Shown here: one piece after another, positions 19,943-31,149 of the stretch
Position numbering within the stretch: the first letter of the stretch is position 1
Layout: each line of letters opens with the position of its first letter
NCBI GenBank assembly: GCA_015179125.1
Contig: WHVA01000460.1
Span: 28,342-92,341 of the forward strand
Source of the DNA: Gautieria morchelliformis
Lineage: Eukaryota; Basidiomycota; Agaricomycetes; Gomphales; Gomphaceae
Reading direction: 5' to 3'
Length of the DNA stretch: 64,000 bases
Position numbers and translations under genes: made by a program
The notes under the pieces: model-generated
What the model saw: the letters and a program-made list of their open reading frames with translations, nothing else
Told to the model about the DNA's origin: nothing
The model's database searches: none

Positions 19943-22900
19943 TCACCGATGCTCTATAATGCCACAAGAACGCCCAACACGTAAAAAGATAGTTCGAACG
20001 GCTCCACGCAACTCTACTCCCATTTCACGTGCTAAGATATCAGTGGTCAAGGGATAGAACGCAGGCAGATAACGAGAAAACTATAATTATGCGTCAGCCT
20101 TCGTGCTATCGGTCATGCATATTTGGTAACATACAGTTTGATCATCGAGGCTATCAAATCCTTGTAGGACCTCAGCTATGACTGGTGTCCAAGTGGCGAT
20201 GGTTTTAGCTTGTGTCTCGGGTCGAAGTGCATTGAAATCCTCCAGCACCCCAAGGCCCAGCCTAAGCCAGGATGTTAATATACTTCAAGACACGATGCCA
20301 AGGACACCCACGGTATAAGCCTATCTGCAACTTGTTCCTTTGACCGCTGCCCTTCTGGCCGAGTATCCTTGTACATGCGGGTCAGTACGCTTACCAGCGT
20401 CGCGGCACTACTCGACTCCTGCTTCAAGAGGTTCGGTAGGTGCTTCATGAATCCTAAACATACCATCCAACTCTAGTCATGACGTACCATGCCAAAATCG
20501 GTCAGCGACTTACCAACTTTCCACAATCCCGTCCTTAGCTCTTTGTCCTCGTTGAAGCTACGTGCAAATTGATAGCTGTGATCCAGCTCCCCCATCAGCC
20601 GTAACAAGTGCTCTGGAGGTATTGTCGTATATACTTCCGTGTTCTGCAGTAATTCGTGCGTAGTCTCAATGAGTAGCAATTGCAGCACGCATTTGACAAT
20701 GATTTGTTTGAATATGCGACGCCTATCGCTCAATAAGACGTTCTGACCGGTCTGGGGAGGTCTGGTCTCCTCTTCCGGAGGCGCCAGTGGAGCAGGAAAC
20801 AGGGCTTGGGAGTCTACAGAAGTCAATAATGCTTAAGAATGTAAAATAGTAGTACACCTACCACTGGAGGTCTCTGGGGGCTCGGCATTAGAGCCATCAA
20901 TTTCCACACGTAGACTCTCGTCGAATAACTGATGTGGTGTAGTAGTTTTAAACAGCCGGACGAAAGTTGTTACTATGCGTTCCCATCTGTCTGCGCTGAG
21001 CTTGCGAACATTACTTTCCAACAACTGTTGAAAACACGAAGTGCCTATTCGAGCGAGCGTATCATTCTCTGTGATGGCGACGATTGGCATTCGATGTCGA
21101 CCAAGTTTACAAACTTCTCACTGACCTTGGCAAATGCATACACACAGAAGATCCAGGAGACCGTCCAGAAACCGCTCCAACGTTTCGAAGTAGTGAGTAT
21201 AGAGGTCGACGAGATCGCGGAGTGCCTGAATCATAGTTGTCGACAGCCAGACACTCATGTCCTCTTGTGTGCTAAAGCGAGTGACATCTTGGCTTGACTT
21301 GAGTACGGCAAAGATGGGGAATAGAAGCTCTTGGCAAACGGTATCCCAAAAATCTATGGGGTATGTCGATCCATAAGTTTTCAGAGTGGCGAAGAGAGAA
21401 TCCAGTGCTCTGCATATTCAATCAGTATCTTCGTTCGAGGGAATAGAAACACACGCACAGACGCCGCACTTCCAGGTCTTCACCGTTCATAATTATATCA
21501 TAGAAGCTGAATAAGACGGGGAACCAGAATCTGATCATGGGATCGTCTACAGTGTTCATAGCGCTGGGATCTTCGGGCACATTTAAAGCACACTGGGGCG
21601 TTTCCATCATAGTAGGGATAACCTCACGGAGCATGGCGATGGCGAGCAGACTTGTTTTTTGATATTTGCTGCACTTTGAGAAGTCTGTGATGCACACTGT
21701 GAGATCTGCGAAAGCGCCATAGCGAACTATGTCGGTGAAATGGTTGCGATTGAGTTGGGTTACAATCTCGAAGGCAGAATTCACGACATCCTCTGCGTGA
21801 GCATTGCCAAGTTAACCACGATTCTCAAGTAGAGAATTATGCCGACAAACCAGTCAAGACTTTGGAAGCGGCGGAGAACACCCCAAACATTGTTCGCCAC
21901 CCTGACCGCATGTTATGGACTCTAGCTTGGATCATTTGCTGGAAGCAGGTGAGGACCTTATAGATCGCTATCAGCACGAGGGGCCGCCATGGTGAGGACA
22001 CATGCAGGCCTACCATATCCCGCACGGCAGGGTTGGGATTATGAATCATGGTATATTCGAATGGCTTCAAAAAATCTTTCTGGAACTTGAAGTGAGGTAG
22101 TTCCTCTTTCTCTAGGAAGCGCATTGCCAATTGCCGAAGTGCGTCCAAAGCAAAAAATCCCACGTGAGGGTTATTATGACAGCAGACCTGACACAGATCA
22201 GTAAGCGAGAATATCGGAAAAAAGTAGAGTACCTGGTTGAAGTGCTCTCCTAGGATAGCCCAGAGGTTTGACCATTCTAAACGGATGCGGTTCATGTTAT
22301 AGTACGAGATTTCGACCAGTTTTTGTAAACTGAAAAGGCGAGGGTGTTCCGATAGCCCCGACGACTGAATTTCTTCCCATGAAACATCACTAAGCGCCTG
22401 TACGAAGTCCACAATAGCAACCTAATGAAGAAAATAACAGGTCAGCCTGAAACTAAGAACCATCCACACATACCCCAGACAAGTGGTGGCTTAATGAAAA
22501 CACCATGTCGGCGGCGACAGTGATATGTGTCGAGCGACTTTCATTGGCCAGATCTTCGTTCAGTAACTTTCGTGGTCGCCTGCATTGTCTGTGAGTTCAA
22601 GAACTACCTTGAGCTGGACAACCACATACCCCTTCTTCCCAGAGTCTGGTACATCGATCCCGCTGCTTATGAGCTGCATACGCTCCAATTGGCTGACACA
22701 AGTCAAGACATCGTGCCAGGACCCTCTGAGCTGGTTGCCCTCGTTGACCGCCACATCCAAGAGTGTTTTGATTGCCTCCATGTTTTTTGTCTTCATCTCG
22801 CCGAGGTTGTTCAGAAAGGTGAATTTTGCCAGCGTCGACACAAAGGCGTTTCGCTCAAGCTCGAGGTCAAAAAAACACACTATACGAATAGCACTCTTGA

Positions 22901-25900
22901 AACCATCCAGGCAAAGCTCCACAGTCTCAAGATCATCAGTGTCTTGCAAAGGAGCTGATATTCCGGCGAGGAACGGCATCCAAGCAACTTCAAACATCGG
23001 CCGAACATGGACGAAATGGGAGGCACTGAAGAACTGTTCGTTGCCTTTCCCAGCCCCTTTGCGCTGCGCCTTCATCAGGGTCCGGAAAAGTGCCTGCAAG
23101 CCAATCAATACTCCTTTAGAGAAGGGGGACGACATGATCTTACCTCAGATTTGTTTGCCATGGTGTGCGATTGCATGACGTAGGCCTCTTTCTGTAGATC
23201 GCGGCCAACATTAGCCAGTGCGCCTGCAAAACCTGGACCTGGGACGCCAGCCGTCAAGACGGCCTCAACTTCGTCTTTCATGCGAATTTCATTCGAAGTG
23301 ATATCATCAAAGATTGCAGAGAGAGTTTCTTCGGGCAGATCTTGACCATCATTTATGCCACGATTGTTCTTAATGAAGTCCGCCTTCGTCATCCGGTGTT
23401 TAATCTGGGGATTGAAAGCGTCTGTATTAAGCAGGATGGTTGAATATGCCAAAACATATGCGGCATCTATATTGTGCCGAATGCATAAGAGAGCGGCCAG
23501 ATATTGAGCTTTGCAACTAACGTACCAGCATTGGCGAATGAATTAGGATTGTTGCCAATGTACCGCTCCGCGAACTTCAGCATGAACCGATCAATCTTCT
23601 GTGCCTCGCCTGGCAAGCGGAAGGACTGGAGGAATAGCCGTAACGCGTCGGTGAACGGTAGACTTGTCAAGTCCAAAAGGTCCACAAAGGCATGCATGAT
23701 TGCTATGTTCTCCTCCTCCCTGCGGAACATTAGCGCATCCAGGCGCGTCTGCTTGAAAGTCCACGCACCCTTCACCCAAATATTCACCGATCATTGTCTT
23801 GCTTAAACCATCAGTGTGCAGGAGAAATGTAGCGATATCCTGTGGCGTCTTAGACGATATGAATCCCGTTTCGAGCAGAAAATGAATGCCCTGTAAGATT
23901 AAAAGGTGTCAAAATTTTCGCGTACACCAAAAAACTGATAGTCAAGTCAACCCACCCGCTTCGGCTTAAAATTAAACTTTCTAATGCCCTCCAGCAGCGT
24001 CGTCTTCTTCTGCTTCGCACTTTCAAATTTTCCTGGGTCATCACTGACATCAGGCGTACCCGTTCTCGAAACCTCAACAGTCGAAGATAACGTCGATTTA
24101 TCGAGTACCGTATCGGAGGATATACCTTCCGACTTGATATCCTCGGCGGGTCGCGGATACATGCTTGATGTGAGAATGGGATCTGCCACCGTCTTGCCAG
24201 CCTGTGTCCCCCATACGACCAATGAACGCAAGACAGCAACGAGGCACTCCAAACTCTGCCGCTTCAGCTTCCCTTCAGATAAACCATAAGTATTGCTATC
24301 CGAAGCTCCTGGTCCGGAAAGCGCATTTGTACTAAGTGACGGCGGGAGGGTAGACCGACTTGATCTTTTAGGTGGCAAAGACGGGCTTGTGGGATCAGCA
24401 AGCTTCTCCTTTGGGGCAGAAAGCTGAGAGGTGCCCATTTTTGATACTATATTCATGAGACTGAAGGTCCTAAGGCGTGAGGGTAGTGTATATCTAGGGT
24501 GAAAATAACAATTACCGCTCATAAATATTCTCCGCCGCGTCTCGATCACAATCATAGTTGAGATATATCTCTACTAATGCTTGTGGATCCTGACATAAAC
24601 GGGACAGCATATCAAGGATGAGCGCCTTCTGCTTTAGGGTCGAATTTCGCATCTCGAGGATGGGGATAAATATTTGATTGAGCAAGACCTCGATCTCGGG
24701 CTGACATTGAGCGGGTAAACCAGGCTTCGATGGAGAAAAACCGACACCTTCGCACCTTAAGCTTTGTCCGCAGACCCGATAACACGCCCCAGAATATTTC
24801 GACGCTGAGCTCAAAGACTTGTGGAACCAGACTGACAGCATTGCGACTGACAGTAAGGCAAAGATATTGCTTTGTCGCCTGGATAAATGGTGTACTCTCG
24901 TTCGATGATGACGAGTATATAATAGACCAAGGCTCGACGAAGATGTTCATGTGTGACTTTAAAATGGTCAACACAAGGTGAAGCGACAACAGTTTTGAGC
25001 GCATCGCATGCGACTTCATGTCTTGCTCACTACAAAACATAAAAGGTTCAATAACAGAAGGAATACTATATAAATACTCCGACCTTTCTGTGTTTAGCGG
25101 TTTCATCGTCAACTTACACAAGGCTCTAAAGACTAGGAAAGCGTCCTTGATAAATAAATCTTTCTCGTCTAATTGCCGCTCCGGCACGTTGGGATCCGTC
25201 TCAGGTACATGGTCATGAGGGTTAGGTCCTTCGAAAGTCTCCCCAATACGAAGGTTACTAAAAATGAGTAGAGGTCACTGAAAATGAGCAAATTCAGATG
25301 TCAGATGTTTCTGTACTCACAGAGTAATCCTGTTCATCGGAGGTGTCGGTTTACCGTCGGCTGATGATTCTTTGTGGACGTCATTTGGGAGGTCACTCTG
25401 GGAAACTACAGTACCATCTCCCTCCTTATCCTCTCCCACTGCCGTTGTATTGGGGGTTTCAGATGAGGCGGTCGAGTCGCCGGTGGCAGATACCTGGTCG
25501 GAATCCAGCTCAGTTGACTTGGTGGCAAATTGAGTCGCAGCTCCATTGGGTGTTTCTTGGGAAGTGAGGGGTGTCAGTGGACCGTTCTCGGGCGTCGAGG
25601 ATAGGGAGGACGTCCGCCGTTCTGATGGTCGCAGGTTTCTAAGCGTGTCCTTGGGTGATGACGGGTAGTCTATGGAATCAGTGTGGCCATTCATTTTTGT
25701 TGAAGGCGCTTCCTCAATTTTGCACCGAGTGAATACATGATTAACCATCTGGGTGAGGCCACCCTGTGCCACCATTTGGTTGACTGGATCCTGACTGAGT
25801 AAAAAGACATTATAAACGGTCCTAACGGCCTTGAGCAGGGATGAATGGTGAACCAATATAGTAGGAGACAGGACGAGTGCTAGAAGTGCCTTTACAATCT

Positions 25901-26816
25901 GCAGAGAAACCGGGTCAGGTGTGGTTTCAGTGTACGCAGCGGTGATCGTGTGGGCAACAAGGTCAGGAAGGGAGTCAGTAGGTAACGCAGCACCTCCCGG
26001 GGAGTTTGGCGGAGAGTTATATATCTGCGGACCTGGTGCCGACTCCACAAAGAACGAATGAGATATCAATTTGGCTATGCAGTCGAGACTTGCAATCATC
26101 AGTTTCTCATTCCGCGTCTCGCAAGCAAGTTTGAGGGGTTCAAATATCTCTCTTGGTCTGTCTCCTCCTCTCCCTTCTTTGATCATCTCCAAAGCGCGTT
26201 GGGTGCTCTCGCGGAGAGCTGGTGACCGCTTCGCCTCGCGCGAGCCAGCAATGGTGTCGAGAGCAGAGGAGATCAAAACAACAGAAAGGGTGGTACCTTG
26301 AGACATGGTCAAGGAGCGATGGTGCAGAGACATGGTACTGGAGATTGAGGCCGAGCGAGGAGGTGGTGTTCGGACTGAATTCGCTGAATCAGGTGGTTGG
26401 GGCAATGAGGCCTTTGAAGGCTCCAGTGGTTCACTGCCATTTGGAATCTGTGGTGTCGTCGTAGTGGGACTTTTCGGTATGGGCGGGGGAGGAGGTGGGT
26501 CCAAAGCAATTTCTTGGAGGGATGATGTACTTTCCGAAGGTTGATGCAATGTGGGAGAAGGCTGCTCTGTCGGTTCGTCAACTTCAACAGGGGGTAGGGG
26601 TAGAGCGGGGGTTGGATGTTCACTAGCTCTGTAAACTGGCGTGTCCTCGGCTGTGGCATTGTGCACAGACTCTGCGACTGGAGTCACGTTGTCCGAGTCC
26701 TGGTCGAGGTTGTCTGAAGATTCCTGAGCAGCTGAAACATCCACATCTGAGCTGTTCGACGAGATACGAGGCTGCGAATCCAAAGAAACAGAGTCCTGTG
26801 GTGTTCCAGAGGCCAT
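19943..26816 (-). CDS. SEC7: Arf guanine-nucleotide exchange factor Sec7 (BIG type)
   Basis: Twenty exons; from the 5' end: 25321-26816, 25084-25257, 24756-25029, 24516-24700, 23956-24469, 23769-23890, 23526-23719, 23144-23466, 22630-23093, 22474-22579, 22233-22421, 22014-22187, 21851-21938, 21459-21792, 21126-21409, 20862-21068, 20514-20813, 20312-20453, 20135-20261, 19943-20080. They sum to 1945 codons in frame, the size of fungal Sec7. It activates Arf at the late Golgi. N-terminus: disordered Ser/Pro/Thr-rich, then the DCB region (LISSALDTIAGSREAKRSPA). HUS-type segment: FLVFRALCKLTMKPL and NYDCDRDAAENIYER. SEC7 domain near residues 880-1080 with the catalytic glutamate in KTMIGEYLGEG, then AYSTILLNTDAFNPQIKHRM. 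HDS repeats follow. ATG 26840 is an alternative start. Confidence 0.93.
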
Positions 26817-26898
26817 CGCCAGTTCGACAATTTCGCCCACAACTTAGGCTCAAGTTTGTACGGATCAGCGCCTATTACGCGCATGACCTCGGTTTGCT
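26817..26898. promoter_or_regulatory. Compact bidirectional promoter Sec7 / Pfd1
   Basis: 82 bp between start codons (58 bp if Sec7 starts at 26840). No TATA box seen. Inferred from arrangement. Confidence 0.55.
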
Positions 26899-27470
26899 AT
26901 GTCACAACTACCCGATGATACCTTGCGCAAGGTGAGACTCACGTTTTCCACTCAAGAGAGTACTGACAAGAGTGGTGGCAAAGATCCTACTGCAGATACA
27001 GCAGACAGCTGTACAGTCCCAGCGTGCACTCTCAGTAACACGTGCTCAGGCTTCCGCAAGGGAGCGAGAACGCAGGATTCTCCAGCTAACGATTGATGAG
27101 ATTCGTGCGATCGAAGGCAACGTTAACATGTATAAAGGAGTTGGTAAGATGTAAGCTTGATTTGAACTTTAAACCCGGCCGTGATCAATTAAGTCTAACT
27201 AGGTTCTTGGCTGTCCCCCGACAGACCATGGAAAAAGACCTGGAAGGCGAAGAGAAGGGGTTGACAGATGAACTCAACGGTCTCAACAAAAAGGTACGTT
27301 CGCTGTGCTCGGAAGCCGCCTAGGCTGACAGTGCTGTGCAGTCCAAGTACCTGGAGAAACAATTCAACGATGCTCAATCACAGCTACGAGACATTGTCAG
27401 TCCATTCCTGCACAGAATATAATTTGATATACTCAAGATGGTGCAGTTCCATAGCTCACGTGATAAATAA
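26899..27470 (+). CDS. PFD1: Prefoldin subunit 1
   Basis: Five exons (26899-26931, 26984-27150, 27203-27293, 27342-27395, 27447-27470) give 122 aa, matching beta-type prefoldin subunits. Start MSQLPDDTLRK, then ILLQIQQTAVQSQRALSVTR as the first coiled-coil helix, the central YKGVGKMFLAVPRQ hairpin that is diagnostic for Pfd1, and the second helix (LNKKSKYLEKQFNDAQSQLR) ending DIFHSSRDK. The last exon is only 24 nt. It works in the same hexamer as the Pfd3 encoded at 12.5 kb; the two are 13.4 kb apart and probably linked by chance. Confidence 0.92.
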
Positions 27471-28200
27471 TATCGCGGTGAGTCGAATGATTGTAAATAT
27501 ACGATCATGGCTCTTATGTTACAACACCTAGCGGGCCAACGATGTTCACTCAGCAAACATGGTGCCCATGTAAATAAAATGGTTCGCGAGATGATCAGTC
27601 TCTGCAGTGGTGAAGAAACTATGAAATGGGGAGTTAAGACCTTTGTCGACCAGCCTGAGAGTCATGCTTCTCCAAAGATGGTGGACGCTAGGCGGAGCCG
27701 CACCCGGGCTGATTAACACAGGTTGACTAGCTAAGCTGTCAGATAAAAGAAAAATGCGCATTTATCTTGTTGTTGAAGAGCTCGTTACCACCATCTCCTC
27801 GTCGCACATCGAGTAGATTTTCTTTCGCTTCACCGCGACCATCATCTACGCATAGCTTTCGAGCTGTACCCTCAGAATTTTCGCCGCAATTCCTCAGGCA
27901 ATCAAGGAATCAATCACCGCGTCGAGGTGGCAGGTAAGTACATTCCCCGACTCCGACTGAAAGGAGGGAGGGTTCTGTCGACACAACCTGGTCAGGATTT
28001 ACAGTATCTGGTGCGTATTATGATGGATTATGTTAGATATGCTTATTTATGTCCTTGGTTTTACCCTGCACGCTCGTCATCATTCTGAGATTATGTTCGA
28101 TTCTATCCTTACCGCGGCCTCCTGACGCCGTGTTTATAATCGCATACGTCCTTATATATTGCCACCTTTTTTCCGGTCTACTTGGCTTCTTTCTTTACCA
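27471..28200. other. Gene-to-transposon transition region
   Basis: 730 bp without an assignable gene. A 69-aa ORF at 27507-27716 (+) has no recognised domain. A CT-rich, leader-like stretch (27770-27933) ends in a strong splice-donor string GGCAG/GTAAGT at 27934, which could be the first non-coding exon of a host gene cut off by the Helitron that starts at 28201. Confidence 0.5.
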
Positions 28201-28228
28201 CTAGGTGGATACCCGCGCTTCGCGCGGG
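28201..28228 (-). repeat. Helitron 3' end: hairpin plus CTAG
   Basis: CCCGCGC-TTC-GCGCGGG (28212-28228) forms a 7-bp GC stem with a 3-nt loop; CTAG lies at 28201-28204. Read on the minus strand this is hairpin, 11 nt, then terminus. Confidence 0.85.
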
Positions 28229-28233
28229 GGTGT

Positions 28234-28353
28234 AGGTCAAACACCTCGGTAAGGTCAAACACATCAGTAAGTCTAATGCATCAGTAAGTCTAACGCATCA
28301 GTAAGTCTAACACATCGGTAAGTCTAACATATCAGTAAGGTCAAGTGCATTGG
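28234..28353. repeat. Tandem array of 17-18 bp units inside the Helitron tail
   Basis: About seven imperfect units such as AGTCTAACGCATCAGTA and AGGTCAAACACATCAGTA in direct order, directly internal to the 3' hairpin. Subterminal tandem repeats occur in some Helitrons. Confidence 0.8.
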
Positions 28354-28396
28354 GGAAAATCAAAGTAATCAATTTGCATCAAGTAGATATCGGAAA

Positions 28397-29245
28397 TCAA
28401 GGAGCTCTAAGTAATACATCTTTATATACAATGTTGGTTGTGTTCAAACCCTCCTCAAGCAAGACCTTTACTTTGTTCCAGCTTGTTCCCCTTGAAACAC
28501 CAACATACAACTGACCATGTCCAAACACTGGATATCTCAGGTCCAGCCCAACTGTACCCAAAGACTGTCCCTGAGACTTTTTGATGGTCATTGCAAATGC
28601 CACACGCACTGGAAACTGTCTCCTCTGCAGCACAAATGGTAATTCTCCCTCTGATGGTGAAATAGTGATCCTGGGGATGAAAGCAGTATTTCCTGTTGGA
28701 CCTGAGATGATCCTGACCTCCAACACTCTATTCCTCATCCTCACCAACCGCAACCTTGTCCCATTGCATAGTCCTTGCTTCTTATCCAAATTGCGCAACA
28801 TCATCAGAGGCACTCCAGGCTTGACTTCCAAGTGAGCAGGAGGAAGACTGGCCATCTCTATGGAATTCAGATACTCCACAGGATACTGCTCTGCAAAGTC
28901 GGTTTCCTTGACAGAATCTGCACAGTGGAAGACCTGAGCATCACCTGGAAACTGCCTCAACACCATGGAATTGATCTCATTGACCTCAGTATTTCTGGGA
29001 CAGAGGATGCCCTGCTCTAAAAAATAATTGTCCTGGGCAGGGATTGCGTTGCCAATACCAGGGTATATTTCCTGGATCAGCTCTGCAATTCCAGGGCCAC
29101 AAACCATGTGTTGAGGGAGTGAGAAGGTATGATCTAGTGGGAGATCCTTTCCCTGACCCACATTCTGCAGCCATTCTGCAAACCTGGCTCTGTCAGGGTC
29201 ATTTCTCACCATCTCTGTCCTCGCCGGCCTTCCGTTGAGGTACAT
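28397..29245 (-). pseudogene. Helitron PIF1-like helicase, C-terminal fragment
   Basis: An uninterrupted 282-aa stretch covers the C-terminal third of a SF1B helicase. It has NTEVNEINSMVL, the NLDKKQGLCNGTRL segment, motif V-like FAMTIKKSQGQSL and motif VI-like YVGVSRGTSWNKV. The helicase normally unwinds DNA for rolling-circle transposition together with the Rep nuclease. The Walker A and B region is absent, so the fragment cannot be active alone. No internal stops, so truncation may be fairly recent. The first ATG is inside the fragment and is not the natural start. Confidence 0.88.
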
Positions 29246-30144
29246 CTTTCGCTACACGTTCTGTTTGTGTACACCCAGGCTCACTGTGATATTTCCATCT
29301 CTGCCCCCCATCTGCATTGCCCCGCTTGGTTTTCCAGTGTAAATCTCGATATTGTACGTATGTTTTCAACAACGTGATTCCCCTTTTCATCGTTCTTTTA
29401 TCCAGTGGTGTATCCATCCGTGTCGTGCCGTGCTGTGTTTTACCCATCCGTTCCTGATGTCCGCGCCATCCACCTTTCCAGCCCTGCTTCCGCTCTCCCT
29501 GACTCTTCGGACAAGGCAGCTCCTCCACAAAAGAGGATGCTCTGGGCCACTGAGTCGACTGAATGCGCGTTGTCATCGAATTAAGGCCGCGTGACCCATC
29601 TCCCTTTCCACTATGTCATGTACACATGCCTCCTTTCCTTATCTTACGTGCACTGCCGGATTCAACTCTGGAACCAACGGGTTCAAGGAACTCGCAGGTT
29701 TTGCACATGAAGCTACTACTTATATTGTACAAAATATGGTGTATGAAATTTGTACCTCCCCTCACAATGGAAAAAAAAAGACTGGGTGTTCTCTGCTGCA
29801 CCGCGGAACCCATCTTGCACACGATCCTGCCAGGCATCGAAGGATCCATGAGACCCTCTAAAGAAGTCGGGGACTGGCGCTAATGCACCGCTACCGGATA
29901 TTCATAATCTGAAGACACCAATTGCCAGGTTTGGGCGGCTCGTGGGGCATGCCGGACAGTAAGGCACCGGATAATCAGTACATCTACCAGATCGTTGATA
30001 AGCTTTCATTTTGGAGGTGCTTGATATCCTACTTATCTACCCGAGGACTCGACTCTTGCCAGCCACCCTACACTGGTACATAATGTACCCTGTGCAAGAC
30101 AATGATAACAACACTTTACCTTGCTTTATTCTTCTTCAGTTATC
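29246..30144. other. Unassigned spacer between Helitron and repeat block
   Basis: About 900 bp. Short ORFs (for example 29563-29883 +, 29199-29576 -) show no family signature. Probably degraded transposon DNA, but I cannot place it. Confidence 0.4.
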
Positions 30145-30340
30145 TGTCATGACTCGTTTATTTCTTGTATCCAATAACTCCATTCTCCCTTTCATCACTC
30201 CACTTCTATGTTCGCACCGTTCGCTCTTTGCCGGATTCGCCGAAAGGTTATTTGCTACTCACATCATTCGCCAGTAGACACACCATCAAACCTGATCAAC
30301 ATCCTTTACCCGGCTCAATGGTTCATCACTGGTCCCATCA
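30145..30340 (-). repeat. Partial copy of LTR-C family (3' end)
   Basis: Similar to the last 240 bp of the 1.1-kb LTR-C at 60233-61327. It shares the terminal TGTCATGAC (read on +), the central CCATCAAACcTGATCgACATCC block and the ATGGTTCATCACTGG..CCCATCA end. About 45 bp shorter than the neighbouring copy because of internal deletions. Confidence 0.7.
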
Positions 30341-30370
30341 TCCCCTCGACTCAATCGTGTGGAATCAACC

Positions 30371-30611
30371 TGTCATGACCTGTTTTATTTCCCTTACCCA
30401 GCTATCCCTATTTTTCCCTTCACCGCACCTCCTGCATGTTCGCCTGAGTTCGACCTTCCCTTCGACCAGTCCTCCTCTATGTTTGCCCCATTTGCTCTTC
30501 GCTGAACTTGCCGAACCGTTGTTCACTACTCGTGTTATTCTCCAGCAGGCATGCCATCAAACATGATCGACATCCTTTACCCAGTGTGATGGTTCATCAC
30601 TGGCCCCATCA
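30371..30611 (-). repeat. Second partial copy of LTR-C family
   Basis: Direct repeat of the copy at 30145-30340, again starting TGTCATGACC and ending GGCCCCATCA. It is followed two bases later by the LTR of gypsy-1, which probably inserted into it. Alignable over its whole length with 61089-61327 in inverse orientation. Confidence 0.75.
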
Positions 30612-30612
30612 T

Positions 30613-31110
30613 TATAAGGGCAACCTAGGCAGACGCTCTACACTCAAGTGGCCAACTGGTGAAGGGGGATCCAAAGTAAGATAGAGAACTATATACAGGA
30701 CACAGACATACCCGGCAAAGGGGGATCCAAAGAGAAAACTCTAATGAACCCCTTCGCCACCTAACTACGACTATAAGTAAACTTGGGCATGCTAGCCCGA
30801 TCACTGAATGCCTGAGTTACATAAGCAATCACGCTAGCGATAACAGGGCTGGACAGATAAGGAAGGAATGATGTTGGAAGGGGCCCGAACAGGAAGGGAA
30901 ATAAACGGAACACAAGACAGAAGGATGCTGAAGGCTAGGAGAAGTTCAGGGGCCACCAACAACATGCATGCGATAATGCACGCTGCGATAATGCGTGCAA
31001 TAATGTGCAGTGCGATAAAGCATGCGATAATGCGTGCGATAATGCGCAGTGCGATAAAGCATGTGATAATGCGCACTGCAATAAAGCATGCGATTGGTGT
31101 TCCTTTGACA
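30613..31110 (-). repeat. Gypsy-1 3' LTR
   Basis: About 498 bp. On the minus strand it starts TGTCAAAGGAACACC right after the chromodomain ORF and a G-rich tract (polypurine tract). It ends GGTTGCCCTTATA, parallel to GGTTGCCCTTACA of gypsy-2. The two LTRs also share TTTTCTCTTTGGAT and CTTTGGAT..CCCCTT blocks, so the families are related. Confidence 0.75.
30963..31095. repeat. GCGATAATGCG-type tandem repeat in the gypsy-1 LTR
   Basis: Imperfect 13-bp modules (ATGCGTGCGATA, GCAGTGCGATAAAGC) arranged in a roughly 39-bp higher-order unit repeated about three times, in the U3 end of the LTR. Confidence 0.7.
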
Positions 31111-31149
31111 TCACCCCCCTCTAGAATGCGGCGACCCGACGCATGAAGT

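Larger units (their letters stand above)
28201..29245 (-). mobile_element. Helitron, 5'-truncated with intact 3' terminus
   Basis: On the minus strand the element ends in CTAG at 28204-28201, followed by host T. Eleven bases upstream is a perfect hairpin (arms 28212-28218 and 28222-28228). Both are the defining 3' end of Helitrons, which insert between A and T without target duplication. Inside is the C-terminal part of a PIF1-like helicase. The Rep (HUH) domain and the 5'-TC end are missing; homology is lost near 29245. Confidence 0.85.

Noticed and set aside
27507..27716. 69-aa ORF after prefoldin 1
   Set aside because: No recognised domain and no convincing splice partners; described only as part of the transition region.
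29563..29883. 106-aa ORF in the spacer after the Helitron
   Set aside because: No similarity to a known helicase, Rep or retroelement domain that I can recognise; likely chance or degraded TE sequence.
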